Source: G963678445 sp963678445 (lineage in GTDB: Bacteria; Hydrogenedentota; Hydrogenedentia; Hydrogenedentales; G963678445). From it: 64,000 nucleotides of DNA. Below are positions 27,779-36,238 of this stretch, piece by piece. Position 1 is the first letter of the stretch, and the number at the start of each line of letters is the position of its first letter. A model generated the notes under the pieces. That model was given only the letters and a program-made list of their open reading frames with translations, was not told the origin of the DNA and did not search any database. A program made the translations under genes and the position numbers. The DNA is taken from positions 3,100,001 to 3,164,000 of the forward strand of contig OY782877.1 in the NCBI GenBank assembly GCA_963678445.1, given 5' to 3'.

Positions 27779-29152
27779 ATGGGGAAGTCTTGCAGTTGCG
27801 TTGGGTGTTGTTTGGGTGTGCTGGTGCTGTCTTGTCTGCTCTTGGTGGCCTGTGGTCCCCAAAAACCGGAAGCGCCACCGACCCGGGTGGTGGTGGACAG
27901 TAGTCCTGAGCCGGGTGCAGCCGTGACAATTGAGGGGCTGTACCGCGGTGAGACGCCGGTAACGGTGGAGGGGCTGCCGCTAGGCTGGATCGATGTGGTG
28001 CTGGAGAAAGAAGGGTACTACAGTGTATCGGATCGCATTGAAGTGCACTCGGACGAAACAAGGCATTTTGTGATCGAGATGGACCCCTTGTGTGGTCGTC
28101 TGTCGCTGGAGAGTACGCCGCAGGGTGCAACAGTCTACCTCGATGGCGACAAGGTTTTAGGCAAGACGCCGTTGGTGAAGGCCAAAGTGCCGATTGGCGA
28201 GCATACCTATGCGCTAAAGAAGAAAGATTATTACTCCATTGAGGAGAAGCTGACGGTAAAAGAGGATTTCGCCTATTCGTTTCGTCACCTGCTCAAACCA
28301 AAAGAAGCGACGTTGTCGGTGATATCACGTCCGACGGATGCACGTATCTGGTTGAATAATAAATTGCAGACCAAGCGTGCGCCTGCTCGTTTCACTCTGA
28401 CGCCGGGCGACTATGTGGTAAGCCTGCATTCAAAAGGCTTTGTCCAAAAAGACGTGAAGGTTACGTTGGTGCCGAATGGCGATGAAATGTTGAATGTAAA
28501 GTTGATGCCGGGCGAGGTGCCCGTCGGTATGGTGCTGGTGCCGGCGGGGAAATTTGTCTGGGGCGAAAACAACCGTTCGCCAGACGAACGGCCTCGGCGT
28601 ACCGTAGAGCTGGATGCATTTTATATTGACAAGTGTGAAGTGAGTAATGCACAGTACAAGCAAGTTTTTTCACAATATGAGTTTCCCCCGGGACAGGAGG
28701 ATATGCCGGTGACCGGCATTTCCTGGAGTGAGGCGGGTTCTTATGCGCAGGCGGTAGGCAAACGCTTACCTACCGAGGCAGAGTGGGAAAAGGCGGCGCG
28801 TGGCGAAGATGGGCGGGAATATCCCTGGGGGATGGACTTTGACAAGGAATTATGTAATACTGCTGAGGCGGATGTAGACGAGGTCAAGAGTGTGAATGCC
28901 TATATGGGCAATGCTTCGCCCTATGGATGTATCAATATGGCGGGTAACGTCTACGAATGGACCTCGGATTGGTATGCGGCATACCCCGGCAATACAGATG
29001 TAACCAAAGACTACGGTCAGGTTTATCGCGTGCTGCGGGGTGGTTCATACTTATCCGATCGTTTTGAAGCGCGCTGTGCGTGTCGTCATTTTGATCGCAT
29101 GGACGCCAAGCGTGCGGATTATGGATTCCGCTGTGTGATGGATGTGAAGTAG
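27779..29152 (+). CDS. Lipoprotein with PEGA repeats and an FGE/SUMF-like domain
   Basis: The N-terminus carries a lipoprotein signal, VLVLSCLLLVACGPQ, with the lipobox Cys near residue 25. Three PEGA-type repeats follow: VVDSSPEPGAAVTIEGLYRG near 38, LSLESTPQGATVYLDGDKV near 105 and LSVISRPTDARIWLNNKLQ near 180. The C-terminal half (about 245-457) is an FGE-sulfatase/SUMF fold with VLVPAGKFVWG, DAFYIDKCEVSNAQY, KRLPTEAEWEKAARG, NVYEWTSDWY and YGFRCVMD. The Cys pair that catalyses formylglycine formation in true FGEs is not in the expected segment, which reads GSYLSDRFEARC. A binding or structural role is therefore likelier than catalysis. Location in the pilus locus suggests an envelope partner of the secreted proteins. 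Confidence 0.82.
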   Translation: MGKSCSCVGCCLGVLVLSCLLLVACGPQKPEAPPTRVVVDSSPEPGAAVTIEGLYRGETPVTVEGLPLGWIDVVLEKEGYYSVSDRIEVHSDETRHFVIEMDPLCGRLSLESTPQGATVYLDGDKVLGKTPLVKAKVPIGEHTYALKKKDYYSIEEKLTVKEDFAYSFRHLLKPKEATLSVISRPTDARIWLNNKLQTKRAPARFTLTPGDYVVSLHSKGFVQKDVKVTLVPNGDEMLNVKLMPGEVPVGMVLVPAGKFVWGENNRSPDERPRRTVELDAFYIDKCEVSNAQYKQVFSQYEFPPGQEDMPVTGISWSEAGSYAQAVGKRLPTEAEWEKAARGEDGREYPWGMDFDKELCNTAEADVDEVKSVNAYMGNASPYGCINMAGNVYEWTSDWYAAYPGNTDVTKDYGQVYRVLRGGSYLSDRFEARCACRHFDRMDAKRADYGFRCVMDVK

Positions 29153-29206
29153 GCGATAGAGCGTATTTTGAGGGTATTTTGGCTTGAATTTCCGAAGAAA
29201 TTTAGG

Positions 29207-29245
29207 AAACTCTTGTCAAAATACTTTGTGCCTTGACAAGAGTTT
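29207..29245 (+). terminator. Intrinsic terminator overlapping a promoter
   Basis: AAACTCTTGTCAA (29207-29219) and TTGACAAGAGTTT (29233-29245) form a perfect 13-bp stem with a 13-base loop, ending in a short T-run. The right arm also contains the -35 box of the next promoter. Confidence 0.7.
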
Positions 29246-29261
29246 TAATCTATATTACAAT
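29233..29261 (+). promoter_or_regulatory. Sigma70-type promoter for the pilM-secretin block
   Basis: TTGACA (29233-29238), a 17-base spacer and TACAAT (29256-29261) make a near-consensus promoter about 145 bases upstream of the PilM-like start. The -35 box lies in the right arm of the preceding terminator. Confidence 0.65.
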
Positions 29262-29276
29262 AAGCCCCAAGGGGTT

Positions 29277-29393
29277 ATGAAAGTTGTCAGAAGAGAGTTC
29301 TTCACAGTTTTCTCGGTGTTACTAGGTATTAACACTTTCGTGTGCATATGTGGCGCAAGTGCGCTGTCTATGCAAAGGCGGAAGACAGGGTAG
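29277..29393 (+). CDS. Possible 38-residue membrane peptide in the pilM leader
   Basis: ATG 29277 follows AAGGGG and opens a frame reading MKVVRREFF, then TVFSVLLGINTFVCICGASA and a basic tail. It resembles a basic-hydrophobic signal or leader peptide. It lies entirely between the promoter and the pilM-like gene and ends 12 bases before that start. Nothing else supports it; it could equally be untranslated leader. Confidence 0.22.
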   Translation: MKVVRREFFTVFSVLLGINTFVCICGASALSMQRRKTG

Positions 29394-29405
29394 AGTATTG
29401 CGCGT

Positions 29406-31406
29406 ATGGCCAGGCTAATGCGAGGCCGGAAAAAACGGCTGATTCTGGATATTGGTGCCAGTGCTATTCGTCTTTGCGAATTGTCGCAGACGAAGGCGGG
29501 GTATCAGCTGACCAAATATATCCAGAAAGAATACAATTCCGATCCGTCTTTAGACGAAGAAGCTCGTAAAGACCTTCGTCAAAAGACGCTTGATACGCTT
29601 CTTAAAGAAGCCAAAGTGCGCACGCGCAAAGCTATTTTTGCAGTGCCGGGTCAATCGGTGTTTTCACGCAGTCGCACCCTTCCACCTGTTCCCGAATACA
29701 AAGTGAACCAGATTGTTCGTTACGAAATTCAGCAACAAATTCCCTTTGGTCTGGATCAGATTGCCATGGACTACCAGGTACTGGAACGGACGCCCAGTGG
29801 GGGGTATGAGGTGATGATGACGGCGATCAAGACGGATGTGGTGGAAAAGCAGTTAGAAGTCTTGTTCGCAGCTAAACGTACCGTAGACGTAGTCGACGTT
29901 TCGCCTCTTGCCGCCTATAACTGGCTGAAGCATGCAGGCGAATTTGGCGATCAAGGCGATTGCGTTGCATTGGTTGATATGGGGGCCTCGACGACAGATA
30001 TCGTTATTGAACGTGAAAATCAATTTCGTTTTACCCGTCCGCTTACCGTGGGCGGTAATGACATCACCAAAGCGCTTGCAGCCAGTTTCGCAATGAATTT
30101 TTCAGATGCCGAACGCCTCAAGCGCGAGCGGGGTTTTGCGCCGACAGGCGACCCACAGCGCGACGGCAAAGGCGGCGAAGCGATTGGCGGGGTTTTGCAA
30201 CGCATGGTTTCCGAAATTATGCGTTCCTTCGCCTATTTCCGTTCGCTACCCGGTGGCGGGCAAGTGAATCGTGTGGTTTTATGTGGTGGCGGCGCATGTT
30301 TGCGCAATATCATTCCCTATTTGCAACGGCAATTGGGCATTGAAGTGCGCATAGCGCAGCCCTTGGCCGGTCTGGCCATTGCCCCGCCTGCACAGCAGGC
30401 GGGCGAGGCCCCAGAGCAGTCAAGTGTGGTGTTGGGGCTGGCGTTGCGCTGCTGCACAACGGTTCCCCTGGAAATCAATTTGGTTCCCCCGCGGGTGCTC
30501 GAAGCGGCACGTAGGAAAGAGCAGGCATTTTACTGGGCATTGTCCCTGACCGCCTTGGCAATGATTATGGCGACCGTGATACCGGTAAAAGCAGAAGAAA
30601 ACAAGGTCGTTCGCCAGAATATAGATCAGTTGCGTAAGTATATCAGCCTATACGATCCTAAAGTTGCACAAAGCGTACGTGACGTGCGCAGCCGCGTGCC
30701 AGAATCCCAATACGCACTAGAATATGAAAGTGCAAAGTTTGCCATTAATTCATATAAAAACGATGTGAAATTGCTCGATCAGGTGCGAGAGGGTCGACAG
30801 TTCTGGATTGATGAGCTGCTGCTGATCAATGAGCTGCGCCCGACGACCGGAGGGATGTGGTTTAGTTCGGTGGAGACGAGGTTTTTGCCTGAGCAACAGA
30901 ATCGGCAGGCACATCATAATGCTGGTGCGCAACAGGCGCAAAATTTTCCAGGGCTCGCACCGACCGGTATGGTGCGCTCCTCATTGTTAACAGAAGGCTC
31001 TAAAAAAGCTGACCATAAGAACGGTGGCGGTGGGATGCAAGTAATGCGTCCTAATGCCTTGGTACTAAATGGCTATGCGGAGTCGTATCAGATTGTAAAA
31101 AGTTTTGTAGAAACCCTATCCGGCGCATCGCGTATGTTGCCGAATCGCCAGTATATCAGTGTGAAGCGTGTAGATTTTTCCGAAGCCAGCGTTCAAAAGG
31201 CGCCTTGGAGTGTGCTCTATAATGCGCCTGCGAACACGGCCACGGGGGGGCAGCAACAAAGTTCGCAGGATGCAGGGGCGTGGAATCCCGAGACAGATCA
31301 AAGCATTTATTCCTTTGCGTTGGTGGTGGAATTTGAACAGACTAAAGAAAAGCCAAAAGCCGCGAATTCGCCACAAGGTGCTGGAGGGAGTACGCCGCAA
31401 TCATGA
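29406..31406 (+). CDS. pilM: PilM-PilN fusion-like pilus assembly protein
   Basis: Residues 1-360 form a PilM-type actin-like domain. It opens LILDIGASAIRLCEL, continues with IVRYEIQQQIPFGLDQIAMDYQVLE, phosphate-type VALVDMGASTTDIVIE, VGGNDITKALA and RVVLCGGGACLRNI. A membrane helix follows at about 374-393 (WALSLTALAMIMATVIPV). After it a coiled coil and a PilN-like periplasmic region extend to 666, with a Gln/Gly-rich insert near 495-545. In characterised systems PilM is cytoplasmic and binds the N-terminus of a separate PilN. Here the two appear joined in one chain, as in GspL. ATG 29406 or 29418 could be used. It is the second such protein in the locus, after the one at 2138, and is much larger. 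Confidence 0.82.
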   Translation: MARLMRGRKKRLILDIGASAIRLCELSQTKAGYQLTKYIQKEYNSDPSLDEEARKDLRQKTLDTLLKEAKVRTRKAIFAVPGQSVFSRSRTLPPVPEYKVNQIVRYEIQQQIPFGLDQIAMDYQVLERTPSGGYEVMMTAIKTDVVEKQLEVLFAAKRTVDVVDVSPLAAYNWLKHAGEFGDQGDCVALVDMGASTTDIVIERENQFRFTRPLTVGGNDITKALAASFAMNFSDAERLKRERGFAPTGDPQRDGKGGEAIGGVLQRMVSEIMRSFAYFRSLPGGGQVNRVVLCGGGACLRNIIPYLQRQLGIEVRIAQPLAGLAIAPPAQQAGEAPEQSSVVLGLALRCCTTVPLEINLVPPRVLEAARRKEQAFYWALSLTALAMIMATVIPVKAEENKVVRQNIDQLRKYISLYDPKVAQSVRDVRSRVPESQYALEYESAKFAINSYKNDVKLLDQVREGRQFWIDELLLINELRPTTGGMWFSSVETRFLPEQQNRQAHHNAGAQQAQNFPGLAPTGMVRSSLLTEGSKKADHKNGGGGMQVMRPNALVLNGYAESYQIVKSFVETLSGASRMLPNRQYISVKRVDFSEASVQKAPWSVLYNAPANTATGGQQQSSQDAGAWNPETDQSIYSFALVVEFEQTKEKPKAANSPQGAGGSTPQS

Positions 31407-32353
31407 CTAAGGGACGAATCATAAGCGCGCTTGTATTATTTGCGTTTTTAGGCGCCTTCTTCTCAGTATACCAGTTTTATCTCAAGGGAAAACTGGAAGA
31501 GTATCACAATGATGAGTTGCTCAAGGAGACATTGCTTACCACCCTGCGCGAGTTGGAAGATGCTTTTAGCGGTATAGAACCAGCATTGTTGAAACGTGAA
31601 TGGCGCGCAGGGGTGCAACCATGGCATGATGCCTTGGGGCAGCGTGCGACCTATTTCAACTACGGCGATTGGGTCGCATATGAGCAGCCCCCGAAAGAGG
31701 GACAGATCCTAAAGTTTTGGTACGACGAAGTCTCCAATAAAATGGTTTGGGATTTTAATGAGAAAGCGCTTAAGGCCACCGGAAACTATACCGCCTATCC
31801 GCCGGACATTCGTGACAATCTGGGTGTGGCAAAATTGGAAGACTTGCAGACCTATGATCTCACTGAGACTGATGTAATACGCCAGTTGGCCGGTTTGAAT
31901 TATGGTATGGAACAGTGCCAGCAGCTTTTTGACGCAAAGGCCTCTAGCGTAACCGATATTTCTATCTGGAAAATGCAGGACAAACCGGAGCACAAGGGCC
32001 TGCTTTCAATACAGACGATGGGGGTGGCGTTCACGATGACAATGAAGGACTTTAGTAATTATCTTAAAGAGTTGCGCTTGGCGGACCGTTATTTTTCGGT
32101 AGAAGGCCTTCGTATTACCTATCCGTATATTGGCTATAATGTGGAGCCCCAACTCCAGGTAGAGATGTTGCTATCCCAAGCGAATTATATGCCGCGCCCC
32201 GAAAAACAACGACAAGGGCGCGCAGCGTTGCGAAAAACCAGCAATTCCGATAATGACGGCAGCGAGGCTCGAAAGAAAAAGCGTAAAAAAGAGCTTGGTA
32301 TCTTTGCTAAGGCATGGAAGCTCTTTAAATACTATGTGCTAGCGACGCAGTAG
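31403..32353 (+). CDS. PilO-like inner-membrane protein
   Basis: The start overlaps the preceding stop (ATGA), implying translational coupling with the PilM-PilN protein. The 316-residue product has one N-terminal membrane helix (RIISALVLFAFLGAFFSVYQF, about 5-25), a coiled coil through residue 60 and a periplasmic domain. Its late segment FTMTMKDFSNYLKELRLADRYFSVEGLRI resembles the PilO alpha/beta domain, which contains a similar FxxxxxFLxxL pattern. A very basic tail (KKKRKKELG) lies near 290-300. Assignment as PilO rests on position between PilN-like and PilP-like partners and on topology; sequence similarity is weak. Confidence 0.6.
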   Translation: MTKGRIISALVLFAFLGAFFSVYQFYLKGKLEEYHNDELLKETLLTTLRELEDAFSGIEPALLKREWRAGVQPWHDALGQRATYFNYGDWVAYEQPPKEGQILKFWYDEVSNKMVWDFNEKALKATGNYTAYPPDIRDNLGVAKLEDLQTYDLTETDVIRQLAGLNYGMEQCQQLFDAKASSVTDISIWKMQDKPEHKGLLSIQTMGVAFTMTMKDFSNYLKELRLADRYFSVEGLRITYPYIGYNVEPQLQVEMLLSQANYMPRPEKQRQGRAALRKTSNSDNDGSEARKKKRKKELGIFAKAWKLFKYYVLATQ

Positions 32354-32406
32354 ATATTTTGACGTGTGTTGTCGGTAAAACACTATATAATTGAGTATGG
32401 ATTATT

Positions 32407-32910
32407 GTGGATAAACTACGCAAAATAGGTAAGTGGATTTGGTGCATCAAAGAACGTCTGGTTCTGTTGATCATGATGGTTCTTTTGGGCTATCGGGTGT
32501 ATGTTGTGATCAATCCGCCGCAACTGGATACATTACCCCCTGTTCGCCCACCGCGCAAAGAGGTGCCGCAAGAGCAGCGTCCCCCTATGCCGCCACCTCC
32601 CCCGGTTTTAGATGTGCCGACAAGCTATTCGGCACTCTACAATAATAATCCATTTTGGTTTTATTCAGGGCAAAGCAAACAAGGTGCGACGGATGAGATT
32701 ACACCAGAGCGTCTGGGCATTGCGTTGAAAAAGATAAAGCAGGTCAATGACTCATGGAAAGCACAATTGAGCACTGAGTCAACGACCCGATGGTATGATG
32801 AAGGCGACAAGTTTGAAGCCTTTGAGTTACAGCAAATAAATCCGGAAGACGGAACTGTGGTGGTCTATGTCGAAAGTTACGCAAAAGAGTTTACGCTGGC
32901 TTTGCCATGA
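32407..32910 (+). CDS. PilP/GspC-like connector protein
   Basis: This 167-residue protein starts at GTG 32407, 53 bases after the PilO-like gene. It has a basic N-terminus, one membrane helix (about 18-36, LVLLIMMVLLGYRVYVVI) and a long Pro-rich linker (PPVRPPRKEVPQEQRPPMPPP is interrupted only by charged residues). A small beta-type domain ends in VVVYVESYAKEFTLALP. A single helix, Pro-rich linker and small periplasmic domain directly before the secretin gene is the layout of PilP and GspC, which contact the secretin N0 domain. The family identity is inferred from this layout, and no diagnostic motif is visible. Confidence 0.52.
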   Translation: MDKLRKIGKWIWCIKERLVLLIMMVLLGYRVYVVINPPQLDTLPPVRPPRKEVPQEQRPPMPPPPPVLDVPTSYSALYNNNPFWFYSGQSKQGATDEITPERLGIALKKIKQVNDSWKAQLSTESTTRWYDEGDKFEAFELQQINPEDGTVVVYVESYAKEFTLALP

Positions 32911-32977
32911 TAGGGGTTGAGTCGTGCAGGCGTTTTTCGATATAGTGCAATAAAACCAGCGGGAGGAGAATACCCTA

Positions 32978-35971
32978 ATGTTTACAGGTTACCTACGAGC
33001 CATCACGGGGTGGGGTTGCATGATCCTTGTGATGATTGCAGTGCCGGCGATAGGCCAAGATACACCGTCGACTACGTCAGTAGAGGCGGATTCAGTTTCG
33101 ACTGAGGCGCTTGCGCCGACAGGCGCTGGCACGGTAACGCAAGCGGAAGAGCATTTTCGCCAAGGGGTTGCGTTGTATAAAGATGATCTGTATCGCGAGG
33201 CATTGACTCATTTCAGCCGTGCGCTCGCATTGGCCCCTGATATGCAGGATGCCAAGCTCTACCAAGAGAAGTGCATGGCCAAACTGCGTCAGGTTTCAGC
33301 GGGTACGGCTACCGTTGAAGCGCCGGAAATTGAAACGCTTGATCCGCAAATGCTCGCCGGGGGCGAAGATGCGCCTCACCTGTCAGCAGAGGAATTGAAG
33401 CGTAAACGTGTCAAAGAACAGTTGGATGTGGCTAAGCGCTACATGGAAGCCCAGCGTTTTAAAGAAGCCGCGGAGATTTACGAGAATGTACTTCTCTTTG
33501 CTCCGACAAACAAAGAGGCCACTGACGGCCTACACACGGCGACTTTGAAACGGAGTAAACAGGCGATTGAAGAGTCACGGCGTAAAGTTGCCGAAGATCG
33601 CGCTATGATCGAGGACCATATTGAGGCCGAGAAAACACTTCCCGACGGCTATGGCCCTACGGGTCTCCGTGAACACCCTTTTAAGGTGCCTGAAATTGAA
33701 GAAGAGTACGAAGCCCCGAAGCAAAAAAGCGACGTAGAACAATCGCTTGAATCGCCGGTTAACATCGAATTCGAAGGCATTCACATCAGCGAAGTTGTTG
33801 AGTTCGTTTCCGATTCGTGGAATATGAATATCGTTATAGATACCCGTGCGGTAGAGCCGCCTGTAGAACAAGCGCCGGCTGCAACTACCGCTGCGGCAGG
33901 TGGTATGCCCGGTGCGCCAGCCCCCTTTCCTGGAGCACGTCCCGGCGGATTTGCCCCAAACCAGCAAGCAGGGCGTTCCTTTAATCAGAGCCGTGCAGGT
34001 CAGGGACAGCAAGGCGAAGGTGGATATGGTACTGCAGATAGCTATTACGGTCCTAAGAGTAATGGCGTGATTCCCTACATCAATCTGAAAGATGTAACAT
34101 TGGCTGAAGCGCTTAAAGCCTTGTTGCGTCCCTTGGGTTTGGACTACTCCGTGCAGCCTGGTTTTATTTGGATCAGTAAGCCGGAGATCATTCGTTCGGA
34201 GTCTTTTGAAGAAATCGAAACACGCTACTATGAGTTGCGCAATGCAGGATCCGAAACACTCTTTAAAATAGTTTTGCGTAACAGCTTTGGCGGTGTAAGC
34301 GGCAACAACAATTCTGGCGGCGGTAACTACGGTGGCGGTAGTAATTATGGTGGCGGTAATAGCTATGGCAGCAGTGGTTCTCGTAGCGGCAGCAGCTATG
34401 GCAGCAGTGGTTCGCGTAGTGGCAGCAGCTATGGCAGCAGTGGTTCTCGTAGCGGCAGCAGCTATGGCAGCAGTGGTTCTCGTAGCGGCAGCAGCTATGG
34501 CAGCAGTGGTTCTCGTAGCGGCAGCAGCTATGGCGGCGGTGGCAGCAGCTATGGCGGCGGTAGCAACTATGGCGGCGGTGGCAACTATGGCGGCGGCGGT
34601 AACTATGGAAATAACAGCGGAGGCAGTGATGTAACCTCAATCAGCAATATTTCCGATTTGTTTAGCACGATTGATGATGCCCAAGTCGGTGAAACCCCAG
34701 CGCAAGCAACTATTTCCGGTCTGAGCTCAGCCAGTACGGGTGTAAATGGCACGCGCAGTGGTGGATATCGTGGGGCAACCGGTACTGCGGAAAGAGGAAC
34801 CAGCGGTACCTCAACTGAAGATTTGGGTGGGGACATTGTAGCGACATTAGAACGATTGATTCCGGAAGTCAAAGAACCATACACCGACCACGTTTTGTCA
34901 GATATGCTCTACAACCCCGCGAATAACATGCTGATCGTGAAGAATACTCCGTCGAATCTGGATTCATTTGAAAAGCAATTGGCGCAGTTTGATACAACGC
35001 CTAAACAGGTGAGCATCGAAGCAAAATTCCTGACCATCCGTGTGGAAGATTTGGAAAAGGTTGGTTTCAAATGGGATGCGACCCTGAGTGATTTGGATAA
35101 CCGTGCACGTAAGATCGATTACGTGGATGAAAATGATACCTACGACTATGATATCAACGGTGATGGTGTGACGGAAGAAATTCCCTTCTACAGCCGTCCC
35201 GATGGTAGTAGTGCAATACGTAACACGGTTACCTCGGGGACAATAGCGGGTGCGGTGAGTCCTGCGGTGAGTGCGGCAACGTCCTCTACTCTTAATATTG
35301 CTGGCAAAATCCTTGAGAACAAGGATGGTGACAGCATTGGCCTGACCTTTGACTTTTTGGACAGTCTGGGCGAGTCAGAGTTGTTGAGTGCGCCGCGGGT
35401 GACAACAATGAACCGTAAACCTGCTGTGGTGGCAGATTTCTCGACGGAATACTTCGTTTCGAATGTCGACACAGAAATCTTTACCAGTGATGCCGGTTTT
35501 GGCGGCACTCCGACGACCTCCTATATTCAGAACGTTCAGCCGACAACCTTTAATTTCGGTATTGCGCTGTCGGTGACCCCGCAGATTCGTGATAATGACC
35601 AAGTGCGTCTGTGGTTAAACCCTGAAGTGCGTACCCGCACAGGTGAAAAAACCTTTACCCAAAAATCGATTGTGCAGGATACCGAAGTAGAAAGCGAGAT
35701 TATTCTGCCGACGACATCTTGGCAAGCCGTTTGGACCAACGTGATTGTCCATGATGGCGATACCTTGGTCTTGGGTGGCCTTGTGCAAGATAAGACCCTG
35801 AAGAGTGAAGAAAAGATGCCGTATGTGGCAGATATTCCTCTGATTGGCTTCTTCTTCCGCGGTAAGTCGCGCGAGGTACAGCAATCCAGTTTGTTGATTT
35901 TTGTAACCCCGGATATTGTTGACTCCACCGGTGCCCGCTTCTTTGATATCGGAGCGGAGCTGGAAAAATAA
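32978..35971 (+). CDS. gspD: Secretin (GspD/PilQ family) with TPR region and Gly/Ser-rich insert
   Basis: This is the outer-membrane channel of the machine. A signal peptide covers about residues 1-26 (ITGWGCMILVMIAVPAIGQ). TPR-like helices follow near 50-100 and 140-185 (AEEHFRQGVALYKDDLYREA). An N-domain appears near 255-290 (EFEGIHISEVVEFVSDSWN), then a Pro/Gly linker and a domain with YINLKDVTLAEALKALL near 365-415. A Gly/Ser/Tyr-rich insert covers about 440-550 and contains five 11-residue repeats. The secretin core runs from about 675, with VSIEAKFLTIRVEDLEKVGF, ELLSAPRVTTMNRKPA and the signature VLGGLVQDKTLKSEEKMPY followed by VADIPLIGFFFRG. At 997 residues it is long for the family. 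GGGAGGAG precedes ATG 32978. N-terminal TPRs may replace or recruit a pilotin. Confidence 0.92.
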   Translation: MFTGYLRAITGWGCMILVMIAVPAIGQDTPSTTSVEADSVSTEALAPTGAGTVTQAEEHFRQGVALYKDDLYREALTHFSRALALAPDMQDAKLYQEKCMAKLRQVSAGTATVEAPEIETLDPQMLAGGEDAPHLSAEELKRKRVKEQLDVAKRYMEAQRFKEAAEIYENVLLFAPTNKEATDGLHTATLKRSKQAIEESRRKVAEDRAMIEDHIEAEKTLPDGYGPTGLREHPFKVPEIEEEYEAPKQKSDVEQSLESPVNIEFEGIHISEVVEFVSDSWNMNIVIDTRAVEPPVEQAPAATTAAAGGMPGAPAPFPGARPGGFAPNQQAGRSFNQSRAGQGQQGEGGYGTADSYYGPKSNGVIPYINLKDVTLAEALKALLRPLGLDYSVQPGFIWISKPEIIRSESFEEIETRYYELRNAGSETLFKIVLRNSFGGVSGNNNSGGGNYGGGSNYGGGNSYGSSGSRSGSSYGSSGSRSGSSYGSSGSRSGSSYGSSGSRSGSSYGSSGSRSGSSYGGGGSSYGGGSNYGGGGNYGGGGNYGNNSGGSDVTSISNISDLFSTIDDAQVGETPAQATISGLSSASTGVNGTRSGGYRGATGTAERGTSGTSTEDLGGDIVATLERLIPEVKEPYTDHVLSDMLYNPANNMLIVKNTPSNLDSFEKQLAQFDTTPKQVSIEAKFLTIRVEDLEKVGFKWDATLSDLDNRARKIDYVDENDTYDYDINGDGVTEEIPFYSRPDGSSAIRNTVTSGTIAGAVSPAVSAATSSTLNIAGKILENKDGDSIGLTFDFLDSLGESELLSAPRVTTMNRKPAVVADFSTEYFVSNVDTEIFTSDAGFGGTPTTSYIQNVQPTTFNFGIALSVTPQIRDNDQVRLWLNPEVRTRTGEKTFTQKSIVQDTEVESEIILPTTSWQAVWTNVIVHDGDTLVLGGLVQDKTLKSEEKMPYVADIPLIGFFFRGKSREVQQSSLLIFVTPDIVDSTGARFFDIGAELEK
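34361..34525 (+). repeat. Five tandem 33-base units inside the secretin gene
   Basis: Five in-frame 33-base units encode SYGSSGSRSGS each time. They differ only at a few third positions (the second copy uses TCG and AGT). They are followed by shorter SYGGG/NYGGG units to about 34,610. Length variation by slippage would keep the reading frame. Confidence 0.9.
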
Positions 35972-35991
35972 TACCCCGGCTCATGTAGTTT

Positions 35992-36031
35992 GAAGAGGGC
36001 GGCCCCTTGTTAAAGGTGGGCCGCCCTCTTC
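35992..36031 (+). terminator. Terminator of the secretion locus
   Basis: GAAGAGGGCGGCCC (35992-36005) and GGGCCGCCCTCTTC (36018-36031) form a perfect 14-bp stem with a 12-base loop, 20 bases after the secretin stop. There is no T-run. Confidence 0.72.
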
Positions 36032-36238
36032 GCAATAGAGCTAATGCTATTCAATACTGTGTTCAGAGCGGGAAGTGATCGAGGTCGGTGGAGGGCTACG
36101 AGGCTGCCGAGAGCAGGGACTTTACACGCTGTCTCAAGGCGTCTATGCTACTGTAACGGAATGTTTGTCGTATTATTGCCAACGTTTGAGCAATAATTCT
36201 CTTTTTGAAGGTGATGTCGCGTGTGAATAACTAGAGCG

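Noticed and set aside
32359..32391. Possible promoter TTGACG with TATAAT before the PilP-like gene
   Set aside because: The spacing is 19-21 bases, too long for a confident sigma70 promoter, and the genes are otherwise closely packed.
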